Origin: Pedobacter africanus
GTDB taxonomy: Bacteria; Bacteroidota; Bacteroidia; Sphingobacteriales; Sphingobacteriaceae
Direction: 5' to 3'
DNA: 64,000 nt
NCBI RefSeq assembly: GCF_900176535.1
Contig: NZ_FWXT01000003.1
Location: forward strand, 1 to 64,000
Part shown: piece by piece, positions 41,273-49,559 of the stretch
How positions within the stretch are numbered: the stretch's first letter is position 1
Layout of the letters: every line of letters starts with the position of its first letter
Notes under the pieces: generated by a model
The model's database searches: none
Told to the model about the DNA's origin: nothing
Seen by the model: only the letters and a program-made list of their open reading frames with translations
Position numbers and translations under genes: made by a program

Positions 41273-43462
41273 ATGGCAAAAAAAGATACTCAGGTACAAC
41301 CTGGAACCCAACCTGAAAATGAAAAAACCAGATCCCTGGAGGTGCATACCGCGGATGCAGCTGGGAAACCGATGACAACTGATCACGGTGTGAAGATTAA
41401 TGACGATCAGCATTCCCTTAAAGCGGGAGAGCGCGGCGCTACCTTACTCGAGGATTTTATCCTCAGAGAAAAGATTACGCACTTTGATCACGAACGTATT
41501 CCGGAACGCATTGTACACGCCAGAGGATCCGGTGCCCACGGTGTGTTTAAACTGTATAAATCCCTTGGAAGCGTTACCAAAGCCGGCTTTTTAAATGATA
41601 CAGAAACCGAAACGCCGGTATTCGTGCGTTTTTCTACAGTTGCGGGTTCCAGAGGATCTACAGATCTTGCAAGGGATGTGCGGGGCTTTGCGGTTAAATT
41701 TTATACCAAACAGGGGAATTTTGATCTGGTTGGCAACAATATGCCCGTGTTTTTTATTCAGGATGCGATGAAATTTCCTGATCTGGTTCATGCGGTTAAA
41801 CCTGAACCTGACAATGAAATACCGCAAGCCGCATCTGCACATGATACTTTTTGGGATTTCATTTCGCTAATGCCTGAATCTACGCACATGATCATGTGGC
41901 TAATGAGCGACCGGGCCATTCCCCGCAGTTTGCGTATGATGGAAGGGTTTGGAGTGCATACTTTTCGTTTTATTAATGACAAGGGGGAAGCAAGTTTCGT
42001 GAAATTTCACTGGAAACCACTGCTTGGGGTGCATTCCGTTGCCTGGGACGAGGCGCAGAATATTTCCGGAAAAGATCCTGACTTTCATCGCCGGGACCTT
42101 TGGGAAGCTATTGAGAGCGGTGCTTTTCCCGAGTGGGAGCTTGGTGTGCAGATTGTACCTGAAGCAGACGAATTTAAATTTGAATTTGACCTGCTTGATC
42201 CCACTAAAATTATCCCAGAGGAATTGGTTCCGGTACAACGCATTGGTAAAATGACACTGAATAGAAATCCGGATAATTTCTTTGCCGAGACAGAACAGGT
42301 GGCATTCCATGTTGGCCATATTGTACCCGGCATAGATTTTACCAACGATCCTTTATTACAGGGCAGGTTGTTTTCCTATACAGATACGCAGCTAATCCGC
42401 TTGGGCGGACCTAATTTCCATGAAATTCCCATAAACCGTCCCGTCGTGCCTGTCCATAATAACCAAAGGGATGGTTACATGCGTCAAACAATCAACAGCG
42501 GTAAAACAAGCTACGGGCCAAATTCTTTAGGAAATAATGATCCTCAGCAGGTTAAAGCTGCTGATGGAGGCTTTACCTCGTACCAGGAACGGATTGATGC
42601 CAAAAAGGTAAGGTCGAGGAGCAAGAGCTTTTTTGATCATTTCAGTCAGGCAAAGTTATTTTTTAATAGTCAGTCCGATCCGGAAAAGAACCATTTAATT
42701 GATGCACTTAGCTTTGAGTTGGGCAAAGTAAAAACTGTAGCGATCCGTCAGCGTATGATCGGTATTTTGTCGCTTGTTGATGAAGGATTGGCTGCTCAGG
42801 TGGCTTTTGCACTTGGCCTGAAAAAACCAAAAAAGCCAGAACAGCCGATCAACCATAGCATCCCTGCTGATGGCAAGCCCCTGGATTTCCAACCTTTAAT
42901 GATTGAGGGTAAACTTAAAACCTCTGCCGCGCTGAGCATGTCCGGAACGATAAAAAACACTATAAAAAGCCGTAAAATTGCAATTCTGGCGGCCGATGGG
43001 GTAGATGCAAAATCAATAAAAACAGTTCAGTCTGGACTTATTGGAGCGGGTGCGGTAGTTCAGGTAATTGCGCCAAAACTGGGGCCACTTGTTGCTGCCG
43101 ATAGTTCTGAGATAGCTGTTGATGAAAGTTTTCTTACTGCAGCCTCGGTATTGTATGATGCAGTTTATGTTCCCGGAGGAACAAACAGTGTGGCCACGCT
43201 GGAAGCGGAAGCAAATGCAGTACACTTTTTAAACGAATCGTTTAAACATTGCAAGGCTATTGCAGCAGATGACCAGGCTATGCAGGTACTGGAAGCGACG
43301 TATTTTTCTAATAAACTGCCTGAGGATTTTTCAGATGAGACAGTGCTTAAAGAAGGCATTGTAATGGGAAATGATCCTGCGAAACTGGCTAAGCAATTTA
43401 TCCAGGCCATCATGCAGCACCGCTTCTGGGAACGCGAAAAGCCACGACAGGTTCCTGCTTAA
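41273..43462 (+). CDS. katE: Large-subunit catalase (HPII/KatE type) with C-terminal DJ-1/PfpI-like domain
   Basis: The 729-residue haem enzyme breaks down hydrogen peroxide in the cytoplasm. The N-terminal extension and catalase core carry the catalytic His82 in RIVHARGSGAHG and the haem-ligand Tyr in RLFSYTDTQLIRLGGPNF. The C-terminal flavodoxin-like domain starts near residue 570 (SRKIAILAADGVDAKSI, then VYVPGGTNSVATL). That layout defines clade 2 large catalases such as E. coli HPII. It is divergent from a ferritin-like stress gene and is followed, convergently, by an ankyrin gene. Confidence 0.96.
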   Translation: MAKKDTQVQPGTQPENEKTRSLEVHTADAAGKPMTTDHGVKINDDQHSLKAGERGATLLEDFILREKITHFDHERIPERIVHARGSGAHGVFKLYKSLGSVTKAGFLNDTETETPVFVRFSTVAGSRGSTDLARDVRGFAVKFYTKQGNFDLVGNNMPVFFIQDAMKFPDLVHAVKPEPDNEIPQAASAHDTFWDFISLMPESTHMIMWLMSDRAIPRSLRMMEGFGVHTFRFINDKGEASFVKFHWKPLLGVHSVAWDEAQNISGKDPDFHRRDLWEAIESGAFPEWELGVQIVPEADEFKFEFDLLDPTKIIPEELVPVQRIGKMTLNRNPDNFFAETEQVAFHVGHIVPGIDFTNDPLLQGRLFSYTDTQLIRLGGPNFHEIPINRPVVPVHNNQRDGYMRQTINSGKTSYGPNSLGNNDPQQVKAADGGFTSYQERIDAKKVRSRSKSFFDHFSQAKLFFNSQSDPEKNHLIDALSFELGKVKTVAIRQRMIGILSLVDEGLAAQVAFALGLKKPKKPEQPINHSIPADGKPLDFQPLMIEGKLKTSAALSMSGTIKNTIKSRKIAILAADGVDAKSIKTVQSGLIGAGAVVQVIAPKLGPLVAADSSEIAVDESFLTAASVLYDAVYVPGGTNSVATLEAEANAVHFLNESFKHCKAIAADDQAMQVLEATYFSNKLPEDFSDETVLKEGIVMGNDPAKLAKQFIQAIMQHRFWEREKPRQVPA

Positions 43463-43463
43463 T

Positions 43464-43507
43464 GCACATAAAAAATACCCGGCAATTGCCGGGTATTTTT
43501 TATGTGC
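43464..43507. terminator. Bidirectional terminator, perfect 44-bp palindrome
   Basis: The 22-nt left half ending ATACCCGGCAA is the exact reverse complement of the right half. The internal A and T tracts give a U-run after the CCCGGCAATTGCCGGG hairpin on both strands. It separates katE from the convergent ankyrin gene. Confidence 0.9.
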
Positions 43508-43513
43508 GAAAGT

Positions 43514-43987
43514 TTAATTTTGAAGTATTGCAATAGCTGTTTCGTTGCCTTGCTGAGCCGCCAGATCTAAAACAGAAAGTCCCCTGACATCCAGTATGGT
43601 TTTATCGGCGCCATGGTCCAATAAGAGTTGTAGGAGGTCGTTTCTTCCAAACATAGCCGCAAACATCAGTGCTGTTCCGCCATTACCATGGCGAAGGTTT
43701 AAACTGGCACCATGACTGATCAAAAGAGTGGCGATGTCCTTATATCCTTTAAAAGCTACACCCATTAAAGCTGTATTGCCGCCATTATCCTGTGCATCAA
43801 CATCCGCACCCGCCTCCAACAACAATTTAGCAGCCTGGTACTGGTTGTTATAACAGGCAATGATCAACGGTGTATATCCTTTTTCATCCCTGGCATCCAG
43901 GTCTGTTTTCCGGCGGATTAGCTCTTCAAGCACTTCTATGTTGCCGATCCTTGCTGCGTGAATGATAATCTGAGTAGTTTGTGTCAT
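43514..43987 (-). CDS. Ankyrin-repeat protein
   Basis: The 157-residue protein is made of about four ankyrin repeats, with recognisable units KGYTPLIIACYNNQYQAAKL, NGGNTALMGVAFKGYKDIAT, NGGTALMFAAMFGRNDLLQL and RGLSVLDLAAQQGNETAI. No signal peptide; expected to be cytoplasmic and to bind a protein partner. Small ankyrin genes next to catalase are known in other bacteria (ankB beside katB in Pseudomonas aeruginosa, needed for full catalase activity), so a role in catalase function is plausible here. Confidence 0.9.
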   Translation of the reverse strand: MTQTTQIIIHAARIGNIEVLEELIRRKTDLDARDEKGYTPLIIACYNNQYQAAKLLLEAGADVDAQDNGGNTALMGVAFKGYKDIATLLISHGASLNLRHGNGGTALMFAAMFGRNDLLQLLLDHGADKTILDVRGLSVLDLAAQQGNETAIAILQN

Positions 43988-44040
43988 TTTTTATTAACAT
44001 TCATAACGATGGATTGTTTTTCCGGCAGTAAAAGGAAAAG

Positions 44041-44072
44041 GTTGTTTATTTTCCTGAAATTGTATAGCATTG
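44041..44072 (+). promoter_or_regulatory. Possible promoter of the locus-1 sigma factor gene
   Basis: GTTG (44041-44044), 20 bp, then TAGCATTG (44065-44072), each one base from the Bacteroidota consensus. The sigma factor ATG is 7 bp downstream, so the leader would be very short. Confidence 0.35.
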
Positions 44073-44079
44073 TAAAAGA

Positions 44080-44649
44080 ATGAACCACTATAGTACATCT
44101 ACCGATAAGGAATTGCTGGATTTGGTTAAAAGCAATGATTATGCTGCTTTTAATGAGTTGTATAGCCGTCATTCAGATGCACTATACGGCTCTGCTTATA
44201 ATGTACTGCGCAACCGGGAGGCCTGCCGGGATATTATTCAGGATATATTTGTATGGTTCTGGCAAAACCGGGACAAATGGGAGCTGAATTCCTGCAGAGG
44301 TTACCTTTTAACTGCGGTTAAATTTAAAACTGCCAATTACATTCGCAACAATAAAGTTGGCAAGAATTTTTTTGCAGAATTGTCTTCAATCGAAATTGAA
44401 AGCGATGATGAAGCAGCCGCAATGGAGGTCAGGGAGTTATCTGATTTAATAAAAAGGCTGGCAGAACAGCTTCCGGGTAAGCACGGTGAAATTTTCAGGT
44501 TAAGCCGTTATGCTCAATTGAGCAACAAGGAAATTGCGGCACAGCTGGGAATAACTGAAAAGACAGTTGAAAATCAAATGACGATAGCCTTAAAAAAAAT
44601 GAAAGAAAAATTAGGGCCAGGCAATGCATTTCTGTTGCTGCTCCTTTAA
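44080..44649 (+). CDS. ECF sigma factor of TonB-receptor locus 1
   Basis: The 189-residue sigma-70-like factor has region 2 (LYSRHSDALYGSAYNVLRNR, DIIQDIFVWFWQNRD) and region 4 (LPGKHGEIFRLSRYAQLSNK, then GITEKTVENQMTIALKKM). This is the type found beside FecR and SusC genes in Bacteroidota, activated when the receptor's N-terminal domain signals through FecR. The FecR gene lies 133 bp downstream, with an A/T-to-G-rich block at 44714-44740 between them. It heads the polycistronic locus that runs to about 55.66 kb. Confidence 0.92.
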   Translation: MNHYSTSTDKELLDLVKSNDYAAFNELYSRHSDALYGSAYNVLRNREACRDIIQDIFVWFWQNRDKWELNSCRGYLLTAVKFKTANYIRNNKVGKNFFAELSSIEIESDDEAAAMEVRELSDLIKRLAEQLPGKHGEIFRLSRYAQLSNKEIAAQLGITEKTVENQMTIALKKMKEKLGPGNAFLLLLL

Positions 44650-44782
44650 TCTTCACTTCATAAAATTATTTCCTGTTTACGCGCTATTAAAAGCAGGTAC
44701 TGTCAGTTTTTTTAAATATTTTTAATTTCGTTTGGGGGGTAAGGCTGTTTGATGTGCTTTACAGTTATAGCGCAGCATAAAC

Positions 44783-45943
44783 ATGATAGACAAAGATCAA
44801 TATATAGCAATTGCAGGAAAAGTGGCTGACGGGATTGCATCCGACAGCGAACTTGCATTGTATAATGCTTACTACAATACCTACCAGTCGAAATACCCCG
44901 CCTGGAATAAACTGGGTAAAGCCCAGAAAAAACATATGCTAGATGAAACAGCTTTGCTGATCCAGGCACAGTTGAAACCAAAAGCATCTCTCAAACAATT
45001 TAAATTGTGGTCTCGGGTTACTGTGGTGGCTGCTGCAGTAACAGCAATTATGCTGGGTGTATTTATATATTATATCTCATCTACCCGGCCGACTGCCTTA
45101 GGTCCTGAATTTGTTTCAGGGTCTAAGGATATTGCGCCTGGAAAAAACAGGGCTACACTCACATTTGCTGACGGTAAAGTGGTTACACTTAGCGCAGCCA
45201 AGCAAGGTGTAGTGGTAGGAGATCACAAGTTGACCTATAATGATGGTTCGTTATTACCGAGTTCGAAGGCTGCAACGCAATCTGAGCATCAAATGCGCAT
45301 GCTTACTGCTGCTACACCACGAGGTGGTACCTATCATGTTACACTTCCCGATGGAACTGTGGTATGGCTTAATGCGGCCTCTACCCTTAAGTTCCCTTCA
45401 ACCTTTAGCAAGCAGACAGAAAGAAGGGTAGAACTGACGGGAGAAGCTTATTTCGAGGTATTTAAAAATAAGGATCAGCCGTTTATAGTGCACGCTCGAA
45501 ATCAGGATGTAAGGGTGCTGGGTACACGGTTTAACATAGAAAACTATCCGGATGTAAGCTTTTGCAGAACAAGCCTGGTTGAAGGATCAATACAGCTGAG
45601 CCGTAGTACGCCCGGGCCGGGAACACAGGATGTAATATTGGTACCAGGCCAGCAAGCCTTGTTAACGAATAGCGCCTTAAATGTTGAAATTGCAGATGTA
45701 AATGCCGCAATCGCGTGGACAAAAGGTGATTTCGTGTTCTTAAAAGAAGATCTGCCTGGTATCATGAAAGAGCTGGCCAGATGGTACGACATAGAGGTCG
45801 AATACCGGGATGCTCCTCAACACCTGCGTTTTGATGCCATTATATCGCGCTCAAAAAACCTTTCAGCGATACTTCAGACCATGCAGATCACGGGAAGGGT
45901 CAAATTTAAAATAGATGGCCGTAAGGTAATCGTGACTAAATAA
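44783..45943 (+). CDS. FecR-type anti-sigma factor of locus 1
   Basis: The 386-residue inner-membrane protein has a cytoplasmic N-terminal domain of about 70 residues, one membrane helix (VTVVAAAVTAIMLGVFIYYI near 78-97) and a periplasmic FecR domain with the typical ATPRGGTYHVTLPDGTVVWLNAAS block and EAYFEVFKNKDQPFIVHA. The C-terminal DUF4974 ends with ITGRVKFKIDGRKVIVT. It holds the locus-1 sigma factor until the SusC receptor is occupied. It ends 208 bp before the SusC gene, the gap containing antisense-terminator signals. Confidence 0.93.
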   Translation: MIDKDQYIAIAGKVADGIASDSELALYNAYYNTYQSKYPAWNKLGKAQKKHMLDETALLIQAQLKPKASLKQFKLWSRVTVVAAAVTAIMLGVFIYYISSTRPTALGPEFVSGSKDIAPGKNRATLTFADGKVVTLSAAKQGVVVGDHKLTYNDGSLLPSSKAATQSEHQMRMLTAATPRGGTYHVTLPDGTVVWLNAASTLKFPSTFSKQTERRVELTGEAYFEVFKNKDQPFIVHARNQDVRVLGTRFNIENYPDVSFCRTSLVEGSIQLSRSTPGPGTQDVILVPGQQALLTNSALNVEIADVNAAIAWTKGDFVFLKEDLPGIMKELARWYDIEVEYRDAPQHLRFDAIISRSKNLSAILQTMQITGRVKFKIDGRKVIVTK

Positions 45944-45948
45944 GCAAC

Positions 45949-45985
45949 AATAACCTAAACCAATATTTACTAATAACCTAAACCA
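45949..45985 (+). repeat. Direct repeat AATAACCTAAACCA
   Basis: The 14-mer AATAACCTAAACCA occurs at 45949-45962 and 45972-45985. The second copy runs straight into ATGATTATGAAAAAAAGC-TAA (45985-46005), a six-codon ORF. A related AACCCAAACTAAACCA lies directly before the true SusC start at 46152. Confidence 0.6.
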
Positions 45986-46027
45986 TGATTATGAAAAAAA
46001 GCTAACCTGAACCCATCAGAGGGTTAT

Positions 46028-46148
46028 AAAAAAAGAAGCCGGATAGTGTTCCAGCACTACCCGGCAGGCATTTGGATTAACCCTTCCCGTTAAACGGGAA
46101 TCAAAAAAATGACAATCTATTCTTGTAATTAACCCAAACTAAACCAAA
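46028..46148 (-). ncRNA. Candidate antisense small RNA in the FecR-SusC gap (locus 1)
   Basis: On the minus strand, an 11-bp stem GCCGGGTAGTG/CACTATCCGGC (46065-46038, one G-U pair) with a 6-nt loop is followed by TTCTTTTTTT (to 46028), a textbook intrinsic terminator. Read from the plus strand the same stem has an A-C mismatch and no T-run, so the signal belongs to the minus strand, opposite to all neighbouring genes. TACTTTTG (46152-46145, minus) fits a -7 box, giving a transcript of about 110 nt. It includes a second hairpin at 46084-46100. The start is a guess; the terminator is the firm part. Confidence 0.5.
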
Positions 46149-46151
46149 AGT

Positions 46152-49100
46152 ATGAAAATTAATAGGTTTAACCTAGGTATGCCCTTTTGCCGGCTGCCAA
46201 ATGTAAGCTACTGCATTATGCGTATTAATATCATTGTATTGATCATTGCTATTTTTGCCGTACAGGTGAGTGCGTCAACAGGCTATGCACAAAAGATCAC
46301 AATCCATAAAAATAATGTTTCTCTTGCAACTGTTTTAAAGGAAATAAGACTTCAAAGTGGCTATGATTTCATTTATGATGTTGACCTCATCAGGCAGGTT
46401 AAGGTTATCAGTATTGAAGTCAGTAATGCAGCCCTGGAAGATGCGCTGAAAGCCTGTTTAAAAAACCAGCCCTTTACTTTTTCCATAGCCAATAATACCA
46501 TTATCATTAAAGAGAAAAGTAACGGAATACTTGATGGTCTCCTTAGCTATTTTAAGGCTATAGACATCAGGGGTAGGGTTGTATCCGAAGATGGAAAACC
46601 CATTCCAGGAGCAAACATCCTGATTAAAGGAACAAAGAACGGAACCAGAACAAATGAGAAAGGTGAGTTCTTCATTAGGGGCATAGAGATGAAAACAACA
46701 CTTGTGATTTCTTACATTGGATATAAAACCAGGGAAGTTGTGGCTACCGGTAAGGAAAATGAGCTGCTGATCAAAATGGAACTGGAAGAGCAAATGATGA
46801 AAGATGTGGTGATCACCGGTATGTTTGAGCGAAAAAAGGAAAGCTTTACCGGAAGTGCAGCTACCATTACCGGCGATCAACTTCGTGCCGTGGGCAATCA
46901 GAACGTGGTCCAGATGCTCAGAAGTCTGGATCCTTCATTTATTATTGTGGACAATAATTTAAAGGGCTCCGACCCTAATGCCCTGGCCCGCATAGAGCTT
47001 CGTGGAAAAACCAGCATTGCCCAGAACACAAACCTGGGCACGCTGACAGACCAGTTTGCGGTTGACCCTAACATGCCTTTATTTATCCTGGATGGTTTTG
47101 AGTCTTCGCTCCGCCAGATCACCGATCTGGATATTAACCGAATTGCCAGTATCACCATCTTAAAAGACGCAGCTTCCACAGCATTGTACGGGGCCAGATC
47201 AGCAAACGGGGTAATTGTAGTGGAAACCATCAGGCCTAAAGCCGGAGAATTACGGGTAAGCTATACTGGGGACTTCAGCGTCAGTGCCGCCGATCTTAGC
47301 GATTATAACCTGATGAATTCAGAAGAGAAGCTCGAATTTGAGAGGTTAGCGGGACGGTATAACGGTAATGGTGTAGGTAACGAAGATTATGTAATGCTGG
47401 AACGTTTTTATAACCAGCGCCTTAAAACTGTACGTGAGGGTATTAATACCTATTGGCTTAACGAGCCCTTACGCAGTACTGCTTTTACACAAAACCATTC
47501 GGTATATGCAAGTGGCGGCAGCAACGAATTCCAGTTCGGGGTAGGTGCCAATATGCAAAACATCACGGGCTTAATGAGGGGGTCCGACCGAAAAAACTGG
47601 GGCGCCAGGGCTGATCTTACTTACAGAAGCGGCAGGTTCAATGTGTCGAACAGGACATTTATCAGCGGTTCAAGGGCAGATGAATCACCTTATGGCTCAT
47701 TCACGACCTACGCTAAGATAAACCCTTATTATAAAAAGGAGATCGTAGGAAAATATGTAGAGCAAATCCCTGCGGGGTACGATGGACGGGCATTGGCTAA
47801 CGTACCTAACCCGCTGTACAATGCACAGTTAAATTCAGAACAATATGTCACAGGTTTAAGTTTGCAGAATAATCTGGGCTTCAATTTTGACCTGAACCGC
47901 TCGCTCAGGTTTACCGGTGCCCTGCAATTGTCGAAAAACATCAACACTTCGGTCAATTTCATCTCCCCCTTAAATACAGTTTTTGACAACACCACCGTAC
48001 TCGAAAAAGGAAGCTACACCAATGGCCGAACAGAAGGTTTTAATTATAGCGGAAATTTAGGAGTTACTTACAATAAAGTGATCAGGGAGAAACATGTATT
48101 GACAGGAAATGCCAGGGCTGAAGTACAGGAGACCAATAGCAATTTCATAGGGCTTACCGCTGTGGGCTTTCCGGTAGGTGTTACGGGCAACCCGAGTTTT
48201 GCTTACGGTTACCAGCCCAATGCCAAGCCCCAGGTATTAACGCCACCAAAAACACGAAGGGTAAATGCACTGGCCAGTATAAACTATGTATATGATAACC
48301 GCTACTTTTTAGATGCGACCTACAGGATTGACGGCTCTACAGCATTTGGTACAGCCAAGCGGTATTCGCCATTCTGGGCAGTCGGATTGGGCTGGAATGT
48401 GCGCAATGAAAAATTCCTCAAAGCAGCCGATTGGATCAGTTCACTGATTGTAAGGGGAAATATGGGTTCAACCGGTAACCAGAGTTTTGGCAGCTTTGCC
48501 TCTGCCACAGTATACACCCTGGAGGCCAACAGTAATTATTTTGGGCAAGGACTGTACCATACCAGTTTGGGCAATCCGAACCTGGACTGGCAAAAAACCC
48601 TGCAGACCAGTATAGGGATAGATATGGGGATGTTTCAGAATAGGTTTACCGCTACCATAGACGCCTACCGTAAGTACACAGATCCGCTGATTGTTACCAT
48701 CGATGTTCCGGGTTCGAACGGGATATCCAGTTACCCGATGAATGCAGGTAACATGACGGTCAAAGGTATAGAGGCAAACCTCAAATACTCTCCGGTATTC
48801 AATTTAAACCAGCGGATCATCTGGACACTGGGCTTAACCGGCAGTATGTACAATAGCAGGTACAATGGTTTTGGGAACATGCTGAACAGTTTGAATGCAG
48901 AGCAGCAGCGCAGCAATTCCATACAGCGGTTTACAGACGGGAGAAGTCCGGATGACATCTGGGCTGTGCAGTCGCTGGGTATAGATCCGGGATCGGGCCG
49001 CGAGGTATTCCTTAAAAAAGACGGGACCTATACTTTTGACTATGACCCTGCAGACATTAAGGTAATCGCTAATGGCAGGCCTGCTATAGAAGGGGTGGTC

Positions 49101-49547
49101 AATTCCAGTTTGCGCATTAAGAACCTTACCGTAAGTGCTTATATACGCTATAGTCTGGGGGGATCCAGATTTAATAATGCATTGTATGATAAGGTTGAGA
49201 ACATCAGCTATGATGACCTTTCTTTTAACCAGGACAAGCGGGCACTGGAGCTGCGCTGGAAACAGCCGGGGGATATTGCACAGTTTAAGGGCATATCCTT
49301 AACCGATTATACACCCATATCGTCCCGTTTTATACAGAAGGAGAACATCATTACCGGCGAATCTATAGCTGTAGGCTATGAACTAACACCAGCAAGCGCT
49401 TCCTGGTTAAAGCAGGTGCATTTACAAAACCTTAGGTTTTCGGCCTATATGAACAATATTTTCAGGCTCTCCAATATAGTCTCTGAACGGGGTATTGATT
49501 ATCCGTTTGCCAATACGGTTTCATTTAGTATCAATGCTTCATTTTAA
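46152..49547 (+). CDS. SusC/RagA-type TonB-dependent outer-membrane receptor (locus 1)
   Basis: The 1131-residue protein has a long N-terminus with a signal peptide (ending STGYAQK) and an STN secretin/TonB signalling domain (about 45-120; LKEIRLQSGYDFIYDVDLI). A carboxypeptidase-D-like domain follows (about 138-215; IRGRVVSEDGKPIPGANILI), then a plug domain (VITGMFERKKESFTGSAATI; ILKDAASTALYGARSANGVI, the SusC signature) and a 22-strand-type barrel ending FSINASF. The STN domain means the receptor can signal to FecR/sigma. It pairs with the SusD gene 12 bp downstream. The ligand is unknown: no glycoside hydrolase or sulfatase is in the locus. Confidence 0.95.
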   Translation: MKINRFNLGMPFCRLPNVSYCIMRINIIVLIIAIFAVQVSASTGYAQKITIHKNNVSLATVLKEIRLQSGYDFIYDVDLIRQVKVISIEVSNAALEDALKACLKNQPFTFSIANNTIIIKEKSNGILDGLLSYFKAIDIRGRVVSEDGKPIPGANILIKGTKNGTRTNEKGEFFIRGIEMKTTLVISYIGYKTREVVATGKENELLIKMELEEQMMKDVVITGMFERKKESFTGSAATITGDQLRAVGNQNVVQMLRSLDPSFIIVDNNLKGSDPNALARIELRGKTSIAQNTNLGTLTDQFAVDPNMPLFILDGFESSLRQITDLDINRIASITILKDAASTALYGARSANGVIVVETIRPKAGELRVSYTGDFSVSAADLSDYNLMNSEEKLEFERLAGRYNGNGVGNEDYVMLERFYNQRLKTVREGINTYWLNEPLRSTAFTQNHSVYASGGSNEFQFGVGANMQNITGLMRGSDRKNWGARADLTYRSGRFNVSNRTFISGSRADESPYGSFTTYAKINPYYKKEIVGKYVEQIPAGYDGRALANVPNPLYNAQLNSEQYVTGLSLQNNLGFNFDLNRSLRFTGALQLSKNINTSVNFISPLNTVFDNTTVLEKGSYTNGRTEGFNYSGNLGVTYNKVIREKHVLTGNARAEVQETNSNFIGLTAVGFPVGVTGNPSFAYGYQPNAKPQVLTPPKTRRVNALASINYVYDNRYFLDATYRIDGSTAFGTAKRYSPFWAVGLGWNVRNEKFLKAADWISSLIVRGNMGSTGNQSFGSFASATVYTLEANSNYFGQGLYHTSLGNPNLDWQKTLQTSIGIDMGMFQNRFTATIDAYRKYTDPLIVTIDVPGSNGISSYPMNAGNMTVKGIEANLKYSPVFNLNQRIIWTLGLTGSMYNSRYNGFGNMLNSLNAEQQRSNSIQRFTDGRSPDDIWAVQSLGIDPGSGREVFLKKDGTYTFDYDPADIKVIANGRPAIEGVVNSSLRIKNLTVSAYIRYSLGGSRFNNALYDKVENISYDDLSFNQDKRALELRWKQPGDIAQFKGISLTDYTPISSRFIQKENIITGESIAVGYELTPASASWLKQVHLQNLRFSAYMNNIFRLSNIVSERGIDYPFANTVSFSINASF

Positions 49548-49559
49548 CTGATTAAAACT

